Source: Methanobrevibacter thaueri
Lineage (GTDB): Archaea; Methanobacteriota; Methanobacteria; Methanobacteriales; Methanobacteriaceae
DNA: 13,553 nucleotides
Reading direction: 5' to 3'
Assembly (NCBI RefSeq): GCF_015062905.1
Contig: NZ_SUTK01000040.1
Coordinates: 1 to 13,553, forward strand
A program made the position numbers and the translations under genes. The notes under the pieces were generated by a model, which saw nothing but the letters and a program-made list of their open reading frames with translations, ran no database searches and was not told the origin of the DNA. This document shows, one piece after another, positions 1 through 6,184 of the stretch (its first letter is position 1; every line of letters starts with the position of its first letter).

Positions 1-147
1 TAAACCTAATTTTTCAGCAGACTCTTTTGTGATTACTGCGGTAATTGTGTTAGGTTCGGTTACTTCAATTTTAATGTTTGCCATTACTGCGCCTTTGTCA
101 ACGCTTACAATTTTACCTTCTAATTGATTTCTTGCACTAAGTTTCAT
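1..147 (-). CDS. Mop-type molybdate/tungstate-binding (TOBE) protein, partial
   Basis: Only the first 49 codons lie in the window; the gene runs off the left edge. It starts at ATG (145-147) behind a good GAGGTG ribosome binding site. The visible part begins MKLSARNQLEGK and contains the GAVMANIKIE and ITAVITKESAE blocks typical of molbindin (Mop) single-domain TOBE proteins, which bind molybdate or tungstate oxyanions as oligomers in the cytoplasm. 42 of the 49 visible residues match the neighbour just upstream (164-370), so the two are tandem duplicates. They are separated by 16 nt and are probably cotranscribed, with this one second. A role in storing or buffering Mo/W for formylmethanofuran dehydrogenase or formate dehydrogenase is inferred from the family and the organism type, not shown here. 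Confidence 0.85.
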   Translation of the reverse strand, partial: MKLSARNQLEGKIVSVDKGAVMANIKIEVTEPNTITAVITKESAEKLGL

Positions 148-163
148 ATCAAACACCTCTAAT

Positions 164-370
164 TTATTTTCCTATAATTACTTCAGTAGATTTGATGATT
201 GCACATACATCATCGCCTTCGCTTAAGCCTAAGTTTTCAGCTGATTCTTTAGTTATGACAGCTGTAATTGTGTTAGGTTCTGAAATTTCGATTTTGATGT
301 TAGCCATAACGGCTCCAAGTTCTACGTTTGTAATTTTACCTTCTAATTGATTTCTTGCACTAAGTTTCAT
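164..370 (-). CDS. Mop-type molybdate/tungstate-binding (TOBE) protein
   Basis: A complete 68-residue protein, the usual length for a stand-alone molbindin. Residues 1-12 (MKLSARNQLEGK), GAVMANIKIE around 19-28 and ITAVITKESAENLGL around 36-50 are the conserved Mop/TOBE core, followed by LSEGDDV and a C-terminal IKSTEV strand. Family members bind molybdate or tungstate at subunit interfaces of an oligomer. The start is ATG 368-370 with GAGGTGA as ribosome binding site. It is the first gene of a two-gene tandem unit. A TATA box lies at 417-424, inside an inverted repeat described separately. The near-identical second copy suggests recent duplication and perhaps mixed oligomers (inference). Confidence 0.9.
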   Translation of the reverse strand: MKLSARNQLEGKITNVELGAVMANIKIEISEPNTITAVITKESAENLGLSEGDDVCAIIKSTEVIIGK

Positions 371-403
371 TTTTTCACCTCAATGTATTTTACACTTATA
401 ATG

Positions 404-423
404 TTATATCGAATTGCATATAA
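404..423 (-). promoter_or_regulatory. Promoter of the Mop pair with inverted repeat over the TATA box
   Basis: On the minus strand the stretch CATTTATATGC (416-426) is a good archaeal TATA box, and initiation about 25 nt downstream would give a leader of about 20 nt holding the GAGGTGA site. TTATAT (404-409) and ATATAA (418-423) form an inverted repeat with an 8-nt spacer that partly covers the TATA box. TATAT half sites resemble those of ModE-type oxyanion regulators, which suits molybdate-binding genes, but this is inference and AT-rich repeats arise easily by chance. Confidence 0.45.
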
Positions 424-494
424 ATGTTTCGTTTTTTAGTAAATAAAGACTTTTAAAGTCGATTACCCTAAATGCTTCATATCGAAAAAGTAAG

Positions 495-502
495 TTTTAA
501 TA
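495..502 (+). promoter_or_regulatory. Probable TATA box of the trmO-like gene
   Basis: TTTTAATA preceded by a purine-rich GAAAAAG stretch lies with its centre about 28 nt before the ATG at 527. That spacing would start the transcript at or within a few nt of the start codon, so this mRNA may be leaderless. The GGAG at 504-507 is too far from the ATG to be a normal ribosome binding site. Confidence 0.4.
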
Positions 503-526
503 AGGAGAATAACGAATATAATAAAC

Positions 527-1012
527 ATGAACATTGAATTAGAATCAATTGGAACAATTCACACTGAATTCAAAAAAATAGAAGGCATGCCTATTCAGCC
601 AACAGGCGCAAAAGGAATAAAAGGCACTGTTGAAATCAAGGACAAATATGTTGACGGTCTAAAGGATCTTGGGGATTTCTCACATATTCATTTAATATAT
701 CTTCTTCACAAGGTGGAGGGATACATGCTTGAGGTAAAGCCCTTCATGGACAACAACACACACGGAGTATTTGCAACAAGATCACCTAAAAGACCAAACA
801 GAATTGGAATGAGCGTGGTTAAGGTAAACAAAGTGGAAGGAAATATCATCCACATAGAAAACGTTGACATATTAGACGGAACACCACTTCTTGACATCAA
901 ACCGTATGTACCTCAACTATATGAGGATACTATTGACGAGCTGAAAATCGGATGGTTTGAAACAAAACACCAAAAGGCCAAATCACAAAAGTCAGATGAC
1001 AGATTTAAATAA
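527..1012 (+). CDS. trmO: TrmO/TsaA-family tRNA (t6A37) N6-methyltransferase
   Basis: A 161-residue protein of the UPF0066/TsaA/TrmO family. Characterised members use S-adenosylmethionine to N6-methylate threonylcarbamoyl-adenosine at position 37 of tRNA, next to the anticodon. The family signature is intact: IGTIHTEF near residue 8, GTVEI near 33, DFSHIHLIYLLHK around 50-62, HGVFATRSPKRPNRIGMSVV at 79-98, and ILDGTPLLDIKPYVPQ around 115-130. Length fits the minimal one-domain archaeal form without the C-terminal extension of the E. coli enzyme; the tail after about residue 146 is lysine-rich and probably disordered. It is a single gene, divergent from the Mop pair and convergent with the M42 peptidase, 23 nt away. 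The family call is firm; the exact substrate in archaea is inferred. Confidence 0.9.
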   Translation: MNIELESIGTIHTEFKKIEGMPIQPTGAKGIKGTVEIKDKYVDGLKDLGDFSHIHLIYLLHKVEGYMLEVKPFMDNNTHGVFATRSPKRPNRIGMSVVKVNKVEGNIIHIENVDILDGTPLLDIKPYVPQLYEDTIDELKIGWFETKHQKAKSQKSDDRFK

Positions 1013-1015
1013 TTT

Positions 1016-1055
1016 AAAAATAAAAAAAAAGAAAGCTATAAGTTGTTTATAGCTT
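1016..1055 (-). terminator. Hairpin plus U-tract terminator of the M42 peptidase gene
   Basis: On the minus strand, a perfect 9-bp stem (AAGCTATAA / TTATAGCTT, arms 1047-1055 and 1033-1041, 5-nt loop) is followed at once by a long T run (about 1016-1032). The stop codon TAG (1036-1038) lies inside the hairpin. Archaeal RNA polymerase can stop on the U tract alone, so the hairpin is an addition to an already sufficient signal. It also separates this transcript from the convergent trmO-like gene. Confidence 0.75.
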
Positions 1056-2064
1056 CAGTAATCAATTGAATAGTATTTTCAATATCTTCCATACTGCATA
1101 CGCTTACAGGAGTGTGTATATAACGGGTAGGAACTGATAATACACCAGTAGGAATTCCTTCACGGGTCAAATGGATTGCAGTTCCGTCAGTGGTTCCGCC
1201 GTCACTGACCTCCAATTGATATGGAATTTCGTTTTCGTCCCCTGCTTTGATAAGCATATCCTTGACGGATTGCTGGGTCAGTATACCTCTTCCGCTAGCA
1301 TCTGCCAAAATGATTGCCGGTCCTTTGCCCATCACGACAGGTGCCTCTTCCGGCTTGATTCCAGGATGGTCTCCGGATAATGTTACGTCAAGAGCGATTG
1401 CAAGATCAGGATTCAATTTGAATGCTGAGGTTTTAGCTCCCTTAAGGCCAACCTCTTCCTGTACAGTACCTACACCATAAACGGTTGCTCTGGTGTTGAC
1501 CCTTTTTAGAACTTCCATCATTACATAGCAGCCTACACGATTGTCTAAAGCCTTACCCATAATCAAATTATTTGGATATTCGGCAAAGAGTGAGTTGAAA
1601 GTCATTTTGTCTCCAATCCTCACCATTTTCTCTGCTTCTTCCTTGTCCTTGGCTCCAATGTCAATGAACATGTCATCAGATTTAACAACCTTTTTTCTCT
1701 CTTCGGGACTTGTTACATGTGGAGGTTTTGAACCGATAACCCCAACAATAGGTTCGCCCACTGAAGAGTGGACAGTTACAGTTTGGTTCATCAACATTTG
1801 GTCGTTTATTCCACCAATGTTTGAGAATTTAATAAAACCGTTATCATCAATGTATCTTACCATTAAACCAATTTCATCCATATGGGCAGCAAGCATTACT
1901 TTAGGTGCCTTCTTTTCACCTTTTTTGGTTGCAATGAGGTTTCCCATGCTGTCAGTTTCGATTTTATCGGCTACATCTTTTAATTCGCGTGTAATAATTT
2001 CAGCTATTTTTTCTTCACTGCCGGATACTCCCGGTGCTAAAGATAGCTCTCTCATTAATTCCAT
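1036..2064 (-). CDS. M42-family metallo-aminopeptidase (FrvX/TET type)
   Basis: A 342-residue M42 (clan MH) peptidase. Family members are cytoplasmic di-metal aminopeptidases, often 12-subunit tetrahedral particles, that trim peptides or act as glutamyl or deblocking aminopeptidases. All expected metal and catalytic residues are visible: His61 and Asp63 in AAHMDEIGLMV, Asp174 in GKALDNRVG, the Glu203-Glu204 pair in VQEEVGLKGA, Asp226 in ALDVT, and His317 in RYIHTPVS. The GGTTDGTAIH block (289-298) is also typical. Length is normal. The start is ATG 2062-2064 with GGTGAT a few nt upstream; a promoter AT stretch lies in 2081-2106, shared with the divergent EFR1 gene. It stands alone with its own terminator. 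Substrate preference cannot be read from the sequence. Confidence 0.93.
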   Translation of the reverse strand: MELMRELSLAPGVSGSEEKIAEIITRELKDVADKIETDSMGNLIATKKGEKKAPKVMLAAHMDEIGLMVRYIDDNGFIKFSNIGGINDQMLMNQTVTVHSSVGEPIVGVIGSKPPHVTSPEERKKVVKSDDMFIDIGAKDKEEAEKMVRIGDKMTFNSLFAEYPNNLIMGKALDNRVGCYVMMEVLKRVNTRATVYGVGTVQEEVGLKGAKTSAFKLNPDLAIALDVTLSGDHPGIKPEEAPVVMGKGPAIILADASGRGILTQQSVKDMLIKAGDENEIPYQLEVSDGGTTDGTAIHLTREGIPTGVLSVPTRYIHTPVSVCSMEDIENTIQLITEAINNL

Positions 2065-2080
2065 CGTATCACCACATAAT

Positions 2081-2106
2081 TTTTATTAATTTAATAATAT
2101 TAAATA
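2081..2106. promoter_or_regulatory. Shared promoter region between M42 peptidase and EFR1 gene
   Basis: Only 72 nt separate the two divergent starts. The AT-only core (2081-2106) supplies TATA-like sequences both ways: ATTTAATAATA (about 2089-2099) for the plus-strand gene and TATTTAATAT (about 2097-2106 on minus) for the peptidase. Each gene then has its own GGTGAT ribosome binding site. The two pre-initiation complexes would overlap, so the promoters may compete. Confidence 0.4.
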
Positions 2107-2136
2107 GTTTCTATAGAATATAATATAGGTGATAAT

Positions 2137-2892
2137 ATGTCAATTGTCGAAATATTTTTTAGTCCTTCAGGTACCAGCCAAAAAGTGGCCGACCGAATGG
2201 CCAATAATTTTAGCCAAGAAAAAGAGATTTGCAATTTACTCATTTTCAAATCCGAAAAGGAATTGAAAAGTGACGACATTGCAGTTGTAGTGATGCCTGT
2301 TTTTGCCGGAAGAATTCCAAAAGCCGCACGAGAAAGACTGTCAAAAATCAAAGGAAATGACACTCCAGCAATTGCAGTCGTTAACTATGGAAATGCTCAT
2401 GTTACTGATTCATTGCTTGAATTGGTTGATTTGTTAAAGGAAAACAATTTCAATGTGATTGCTGCCGCTTCAACCATTTCCCATCATTCCATATTCGATG
2501 GCGTTGCAATCGGAAGGCCTGATGACAGCGATTTTGAAAAAATAGATGGATTTGCTAAAGACTGCATTGAAAAACTGGAATCAAACGAATCATTGAAATC
2601 TGAAATTCCTGGAAACAGACCATATGTTGACTACAAGCAGTTGCCGTTTGAAATTAGCTGTGATGAAACACTGTGTGCGTTCTGTTATGACTGCGTTTCA
2701 ATCTGTCCTGAAATGGCGATTCCGGAAGATGACCCTATTGAAACTGACCTTGAAATATGTTCAAGATGTACAGCCTGCATTTCAATATGTCCTGAAGATG
2801 CACGTAGGTTTTCTGGAGATGCCTTTGAAGCGAAGAAACCTGCTTTTGAAGAGGCAAATGCTGAAAGGAAAGAACCTGATTTCTATCTATAG
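2137..2892 (+). CDS. EFR1-type flavodoxin-ferredoxin fusion protein
   Basis: A 251-residue, probably cytoplasmic redox protein. The N-terminal half is a flavodoxin-like fold: a beta strand then the phosphate-binding loop FSPSGTSQKVAD at 8-19, with further strands at IAVVVMPVFAGRIP (48-61) and AIAVVNYGNAH (78-88), which should bind FMN. The C-terminal part holds two 4Fe-4S motifs: Cys180-x2-Cys183-x2-Cys186-x3-Cys190-Pro and Cys208-x2-Cys211-x2-Cys214-x3-Cys218-Pro; Cys175 is extra. This layout matches the EFR1 family, which is common in anaerobes and whose partners are poorly known. The start ATG has GGTGAT 5 nt upstream. The stop TAG lies in the palindrome CTATAG, which also supplies the stop of the convergent gene. 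Electron transfer is inferred; donor and acceptor are unknown. Confidence 0.88.
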   Translation: MSIVEIFFSPSGTSQKVADRMANNFSQEKEICNLLIFKSEKELKSDDIAVVVMPVFAGRIPKAARERLSKIKGNDTPAIAVVNYGNAHVTDSLLELVDLLKENNFNVIAAASTISHHSIFDGVAIGRPDDSDFEKIDGFAKDCIEKLESNESLKSEIPGNRPYVDYKQLPFEISCDETLCAFCYDCVSICPEMAIPEDDPIETDLEICSRCTACISICPEDARRFSGDAFEAKKPAFEEANAERKEPDFYL

Positions 2893-4410
2893 GTTCATTC
2901 TTTTTTTGGCAACTTCCCTTACGTATTCGTTTTCATCATTTATTGAAATGTCCTTTAGGACACTTTTACTTACTATTTTTTTAACAGCAACTTCACGTAT
3001 CCTCCAGGCTGGAGCATTTCTTGCGATGTCGGTCAACATCTTTTGGTTTTTGATTAAAGATACCGCCCTTACGGATATGTTTTCAGATATGCCCTGCTCA
3101 TAGATTTTATATAGACATTTTTCCACTTTGATTTTATTCAATGCCTTAAGAGAGAATTCCTCATCCTCATTTGCAAGGACTATCCGAATCAAAGTTTCCA
3201 AATCGCTGATATCATCAAGAGTGGCTTTCCTTATGGAATCCAATTTGGCATTTTTCAAGATGTCAATGAAATTTTTCTCTTCTGTAATGTGAGATAATGC
3301 TTCGCTGGCCACCTCTTCATGTGTTGAATTGATTGCAACATATGTAAAATCTTCTTCGCTTGTTATTGCAGGATTGGTTATTGCATGATTTCTCACAAAC
3401 TGGTCATCGTCTTCAAGGGCAATCTTAATCAAATCATCAGGTTGGGAAATGTTTTTTACGGCAATCTGGCGGACAAACCTGTCATCATCTTTTGAGATTA
3501 CCTCCAATAAAACATTCTCATCCGTTATTTTCTTAACTGCTTCACTTCTGACAATCTTATCAGAATCATTTAAAGCTATTTGCTTTAATAAATCCTCATC
3601 ATCAAGTTTTTGAACCAGATCCAATCGAACATCTGCTTTTTTGGAGTTGATAGCAATGTCACGAAGAATGCTTATATCATCAATCTTATCAAAAATGACT
3701 GTTCTTATCTTAGCGTTATCCTCACTCAGCGCAACGGTTTCCAGACATCTGTCATCTTCAATCTTTTTGACAGCAGCCATCTTTACGGCTTCGTCCTTAT
3801 CTTCAATTGCCACCTTTTGAAGCATCTCTTCGCTGACAAAGGTTTCCTTTTCCACACATGCCTTTCTAATTGACTTGTCATCGGCCTTGAACACTAAATC
3901 ATATAACACATCTGAATCATTGATCTTTTCAACTGCCGCATTCCTGTATCTTTTATCCTGTGCATCGATTGCAATCCATTCAAGTGTTTTCTCATCAACA
4001 ACCTTTTCAAATATTTCATCAACTTGAGGATTCTTCTTTGTATTTATCACAACTTCGGCAATTGACTTGTTGTTTTCGCCAAGCCTTTCCCAAGCAAAGC
4101 TTCTAACATCAAAAAATTGAGAGTTTTCAGCCGCATCCCTCAGCAGCTTTTCATCCTTAATATTATTTATTGCAATCAGCCTGATTGCACGGTCCTTTAC
4201 AGTTTTAGCCAAATCAAGAGCCACGTACTGGTCGGTAATTTGATCGGCTGCCGCTGCCCTTTCATACCTGTCTTTGCTGTTTATGGCTATGTCCTTTAAA
4301 ATCAACTGATCTTCATCAATCTCTAAATCATCAGGAATTACTTCTTCTTTAATTGGTTTTTCTGCTTCTTTTTTGTTATCCTTTTTCTTGAATCTGTCAA
4401 ATAATCCCAT
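2887..4410 (-). CDS. LRV/HEAT-like repeat protein, about 18 tandem repeats
   Basis: A 507-residue acidic protein with no catalytic domain that I recognise. After a charged N-terminal tail (residues 1-33, starting MGLFDRFKKKD), almost the whole chain is about 18 back-to-back units of about 26 residues. The unit reads roughly D-E-x-L-L-x-x-I-A-x-N-D-x-D-x-x-V-R-x-x-A-V-x-K-I-x. One unit contains VRNHAITNPAIT, close to the variant leucine-rich repeat (LRV) consensus, so a right-handed alpha solenoid serving as a protein-binding scaffold is likely. No signal peptide or membrane segment is seen. It follows the exonuclease gene with a 1-nt gap and should share its transcript, so a partnership with that nuclease is plausible. 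It overlaps the convergent EFR1 gene by 6 bp. The function is unknown. Confidence 0.8.
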   Translation of the reverse strand: MGLFDRFKKKDNKKEAEKPIKEEVIPDDLEIDEDQLILKDIAINSKDRYERAAAADQITDQYVALDLAKTVKDRAIRLIAINNIKDEKLLRDAAENSQFFDVRSFAWERLGENNKSIAEVVINTKKNPQVDEIFEKVVDEKTLEWIAIDAQDKRYRNAAVEKINDSDVLYDLVFKADDKSIRKACVEKETFVSEEMLQKVAIEDKDEAVKMAAVKKIEDDRCLETVALSEDNAKIRTVIFDKIDDISILRDIAINSKKADVRLDLVQKLDDEDLLKQIALNDSDKIVRSEAVKKITDENVLLEVISKDDDRFVRQIAVKNISQPDDLIKIALEDDDQFVRNHAITNPAITSEEDFTYVAINSTHEEVASEALSHITEEKNFIDILKNAKLDSIRKATLDDISDLETLIRIVLANEDEEFSLKALNKIKVEKCLYKIYEQGISENISVRAVSLIKNQKMLTDIARNAPAWRIREVAVKKIVSKSVLKDISINDENEYVREVAKKRMNL

Positions 4411-4411
4411 T

Positions 4412-5458
4412 TTAATTTACATCCCTATACATTTTATCTAAAAAGCTTGAAAGCGAAATTATGTCCTGTGCATTGTGCTCAATTATCGGCACTACCGGAC
4501 CGATGTTGTTCTTTTCCAGATAAGCATCATAATATCCTGGAATATATTGTCCCGGAACATCATCAATACGTTCAATTCCAAACAATTCCTTTTCTATTGT
4601 TTGCAGCTGACAATTAGGCAGCTTTTCACTCCATAGATTCTTTGCGAAATACATCAAATCAAGGTGGGCCAAGTCCAAATCGGCATCAATTCTATTGTAT
4701 CTACATCTATTCTTTATGAACGGCACATCAAATGTTTTACCATTGAAGGTCACATGTACGGAATCCTCATCCAGGTGAGAGAGATATGCGTCAATGATAC
4801 TTGCCTCTTCTGCATAATCCCTTAGGAAATATTGTGATGCATGAATATATTTTCCCTTTATTTCCGCAACCCCAATCAGTATTATAGGAACATTTGACAG
4901 TCCTTTGGTTTCTATATCCATGAACTTGAAGTTCTCCTTTTCCGTCAGACTGATGCTTTTAATTATATTGTCCCTGCACTTTTTTGAATACCTATTGCTG
5001 TCCAATAGGTCAATTATTTCACAAAAAGACATCTCATCCAAATCCCTTAAAAATTTGGATGCCGAATCACAATACCTATCATGATTTGTAAGTGATTCTA
5101 TTGTATCGAATCCCTTGTTTTTGAGGTTCTGCTCCTTTTTAGGACCGATCTTTGGCAGCAATTTCAAGTTGCTGTTCATCTGATGCTTAAAATCATTATC
5201 TGCAATTTCGAAGTTTATCCTTTCTTTTTTTGTTATTTTAAGCACGTCTCCAAATGATGTCTTGGATATTTTGCAGTCCATTACATCCATTAGCGATTTT
5301 TTATCATATTCAATCAAAAGCTTTTCCTTTAAATCCTGATAATATGATGGAGATAGTTTTCTTGCCTTGTTTTTTGCATTTTCTGATGGATTTTTTGAAC
5401 TTATTGAGTTGGATAGTGCTTTTCTCAAATATTCTTCAAAATTATAATCTTGCATCAT
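4412..5458 (-). CDS. RNase H-like DEDD exonuclease with helix-hairpin-helix domain (YprB-like)
   Basis: A 348-residue protein. The C-terminal half (about 175-345) is an RNase H-like 3'-5' exonuclease domain: Asp181 and Glu183 in FMDIETKGLSN, then PIILIGVAE, FNGKTFDVPFI with Asp244, and His328/Asp332 in EHNAQDIISL, giving a DEDDh-like set. This resembles the ribonuclease_H_2/YprB family. LLPKIGPKKEQNLKNKGF (101-118) is a helix-hairpin-helix element that should grip nucleic acid non-specifically. The first 90 residues are not recognised. Two ATG codons stand in tandem (5456-5458 and 5453-5455). There is no clear ribosome binding site, and TATA-like stretches lie just upstream, so a leaderless or very short leader is likely. 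First gene of a two-gene unit with the repeat protein. Whether DNA or RNA is cut is unknown. Confidence 0.85.
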   Translation of the reverse strand: MMQDYNFEEYLRKALSNSISSKNPSENAKNKARKLSPSYYQDLKEKLLIEYDKKSLMDVMDCKISKTSFGDVLKITKKERINFEIADNDFKHQMNSNLKLLPKIGPKKEQNLKNKGFDTIESLTNHDRYCDSASKFLRDLDEMSFCEIIDLLDSNRYSKKCRDNIIKSISLTEKENFKFMDIETKGLSNVPIILIGVAEIKGKYIHASQYFLRDYAEEASIIDAYLSHLDEDSVHVTFNGKTFDVPFIKNRCRYNRIDADLDLAHLDLMYFAKNLWSEKLPNCQLQTIEKELFGIERIDDVPGQYIPGYYDAYLEKNNIGPVVPIIEHNAQDIISLSSFLDKMYRDVN

Positions 5459-5535
5459 TCAATTAAACTTTATAAATTCGACAATATAAAGCTTTTTAAT
5501 AAAGTATACTTGAATTTTTATAAATTATAATAAGC

Positions 5536-5543
5536 TTTATATA
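5536..5543 (+). promoter_or_regulatory. Strong TATA box upstream of the structured RNA
   Basis: TTTATATA is the best consensus TATA box in this gap. Initiation about 25 nt downstream falls near 5565, two to three nt before the first hairpin (5568). No start codon follows at leader distance, which points to a non-coding transcript or a long leader for the membrane-protein gene at 5790. Confidence 0.55.
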
Positions 5544-5565
5544 TGGTTACTTTCAAATAATATAA

Positions 5566-5676
5566 CTGGCTACGAAGTAGCCTAGAGATAGATAAAACAG
5601 CCAAATTTTAAAATTCATTTCTCTAAAAACTTGTGAAAGCAAGTTGGTAGATAGTTAATTAATTTAATTATCTACC
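5566..5676 (+). ncRNA. Candidate structured RNA, four abutting hairpins
   Basis: The gene-free stretch 5459-5789 contains a compact set of helices. H1: GGCTAC/GTAGCC (5568-5573 with 5577-5582, GAA loop). H2: TAGAGA/TCTCTA (5583-5588 with 5620-5625) enclosing a 31-nt loop. H3: AACTTG/CAAGTT (5628-5633 with 5640-5645). H4: a 13-bp stem with one G-U pair (5646-5658 with 5664-5676, loop TTAAT). H1 abuts H2, and H3 abuts H4, which would allow coaxial stacking. A good TATA box sits at the right distance upstream. The helices are richer in G and C than the surroundings. I recognise no known family: it is not a tRNA, SRP RNA, RNase P RNA or C/D RNA. It could be an independent small RNA ending near the T5 run at 5692-5696, or the 5' part of the leader of the CoA operon. 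Confidence 0.5.
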
Positions 5677-5709
5677 AAACAACCTAAAACTATTTTTAAA
5701 TGAAAACAC

Positions 5710-5787
5710 TTCAACCGTCAAGAGAACCTTAGAAAAGTATTTAATATTTTAAACTAAAAATATAATTAATTGCTATTCAAGGTTGAA
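5710..5787 (+). promoter_or_regulatory. Operon promoter and possible ribosome-site masking element
   Basis: TATTTAATA (5738-5746), preceded by AGAAAAG, is a reasonable TATA box that would start a transcript near 5770 with AAGGTTGA (5779-5786) as ribosome binding site for the ATG at 5790. If instead transcription begins at the upstream TATA box, the leader contains two sequences that could pair with this ribosome site: TTCAACC (5710-5716, with GGTTGAA 5781-5787) and AACCTT (5725-5730, with AAGGTT 5779-5784). They cannot pair at the same time. This is seen by eye only and may be chance. Confidence 0.3.
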
Positions 5788-5789
5788 AA

Positions 5790-6173
5790 ATGAAAATAAA
5801 ATTGGCAATAATTACAGGAATTCTAATATGGATTATAACTTCATTTTTAACAGGAATTTTTAACCCTATATTTAACTCTAATCTTCCACAAATCAATATT
5901 ATTGTACCAATAATTACAATTATTGTAACAGGATTCTTTGGAATAATTTATATCAGAAATATAGAAACTAATGAAGTTATTGAAGGAATTTTAGTTGGAA
6001 TATTATATATCATTATAGACATCATTCTAGATATGATATTCTTTGTTTTTCCGAACACAGGAAAGTTAATCATAGGAGACTATCCGATACATATCATTTC
6101 CATAACAATAATCACATTATCAATAACTACACTTTTAGGATATTTGGCCCAAATGAAGATTGATTTAAAATAA
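5790..6173 (+). CDS. Small four-helix integral membrane protein, unknown function
   Basis: A 127-residue, isoleucine-rich hydrophobic protein with four predicted membrane segments (about residues 5-24, 36-55, 66-87 and 100-120) and short charged loops (RNIETNEVIEG at 56-66 and the C-terminal QMKIDLK). No conserved family motif is recognised. Asp77 and Asp81 within the third helix are charged residues in the membrane and could matter for function. The ATG follows AAGGTTGA. It is the first gene of a plus-strand operon with the phosphopantoate--beta-alanine ligase (11-nt gap) and a P-loop kinase, so a link with CoA metabolism, for example precursor movement, is conceivable, but only position supports it. 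A lineage-restricted membrane protein unrelated to CoA is equally possible. Confidence 0.7.
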   Translation: MKIKLAIITGILIWIITSFLTGIFNPIFNSNLPQINIIVPIITIIVTGFFGIIYIRNIETNEVIEGILVGILYIIIDIILDMIFFVFPNTGKLIIGDYPIHIISITIITLSITTLLGYLAQMKIDLK

Positions 6174-6184
6174 GGAGAAAGAAT

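Noticed and set aside
448..460. Inverted repeat GACTTT-T-AAAGTC between trmO and the Mop genes
   Set aside because: Six-bp arms of low complexity in AT-rich DNA; not placed on a TATA box or start site. It could be an operator, but chance is as likely.
406..486. Direct repeat ATATCGAA at 406-413 and 479-486
   Set aside because: Only 8 bp, two copies, without a consistent position relative to the two promoters.
1541..2089. Long open frame on the plus strand antisense to the M42 peptidase gene
   Set aside because: It lies wholly over a gene with all catalytic residues, has no ribosome site, and its serine/isoleucine-rich translation looks like a complementary-strand shadow.
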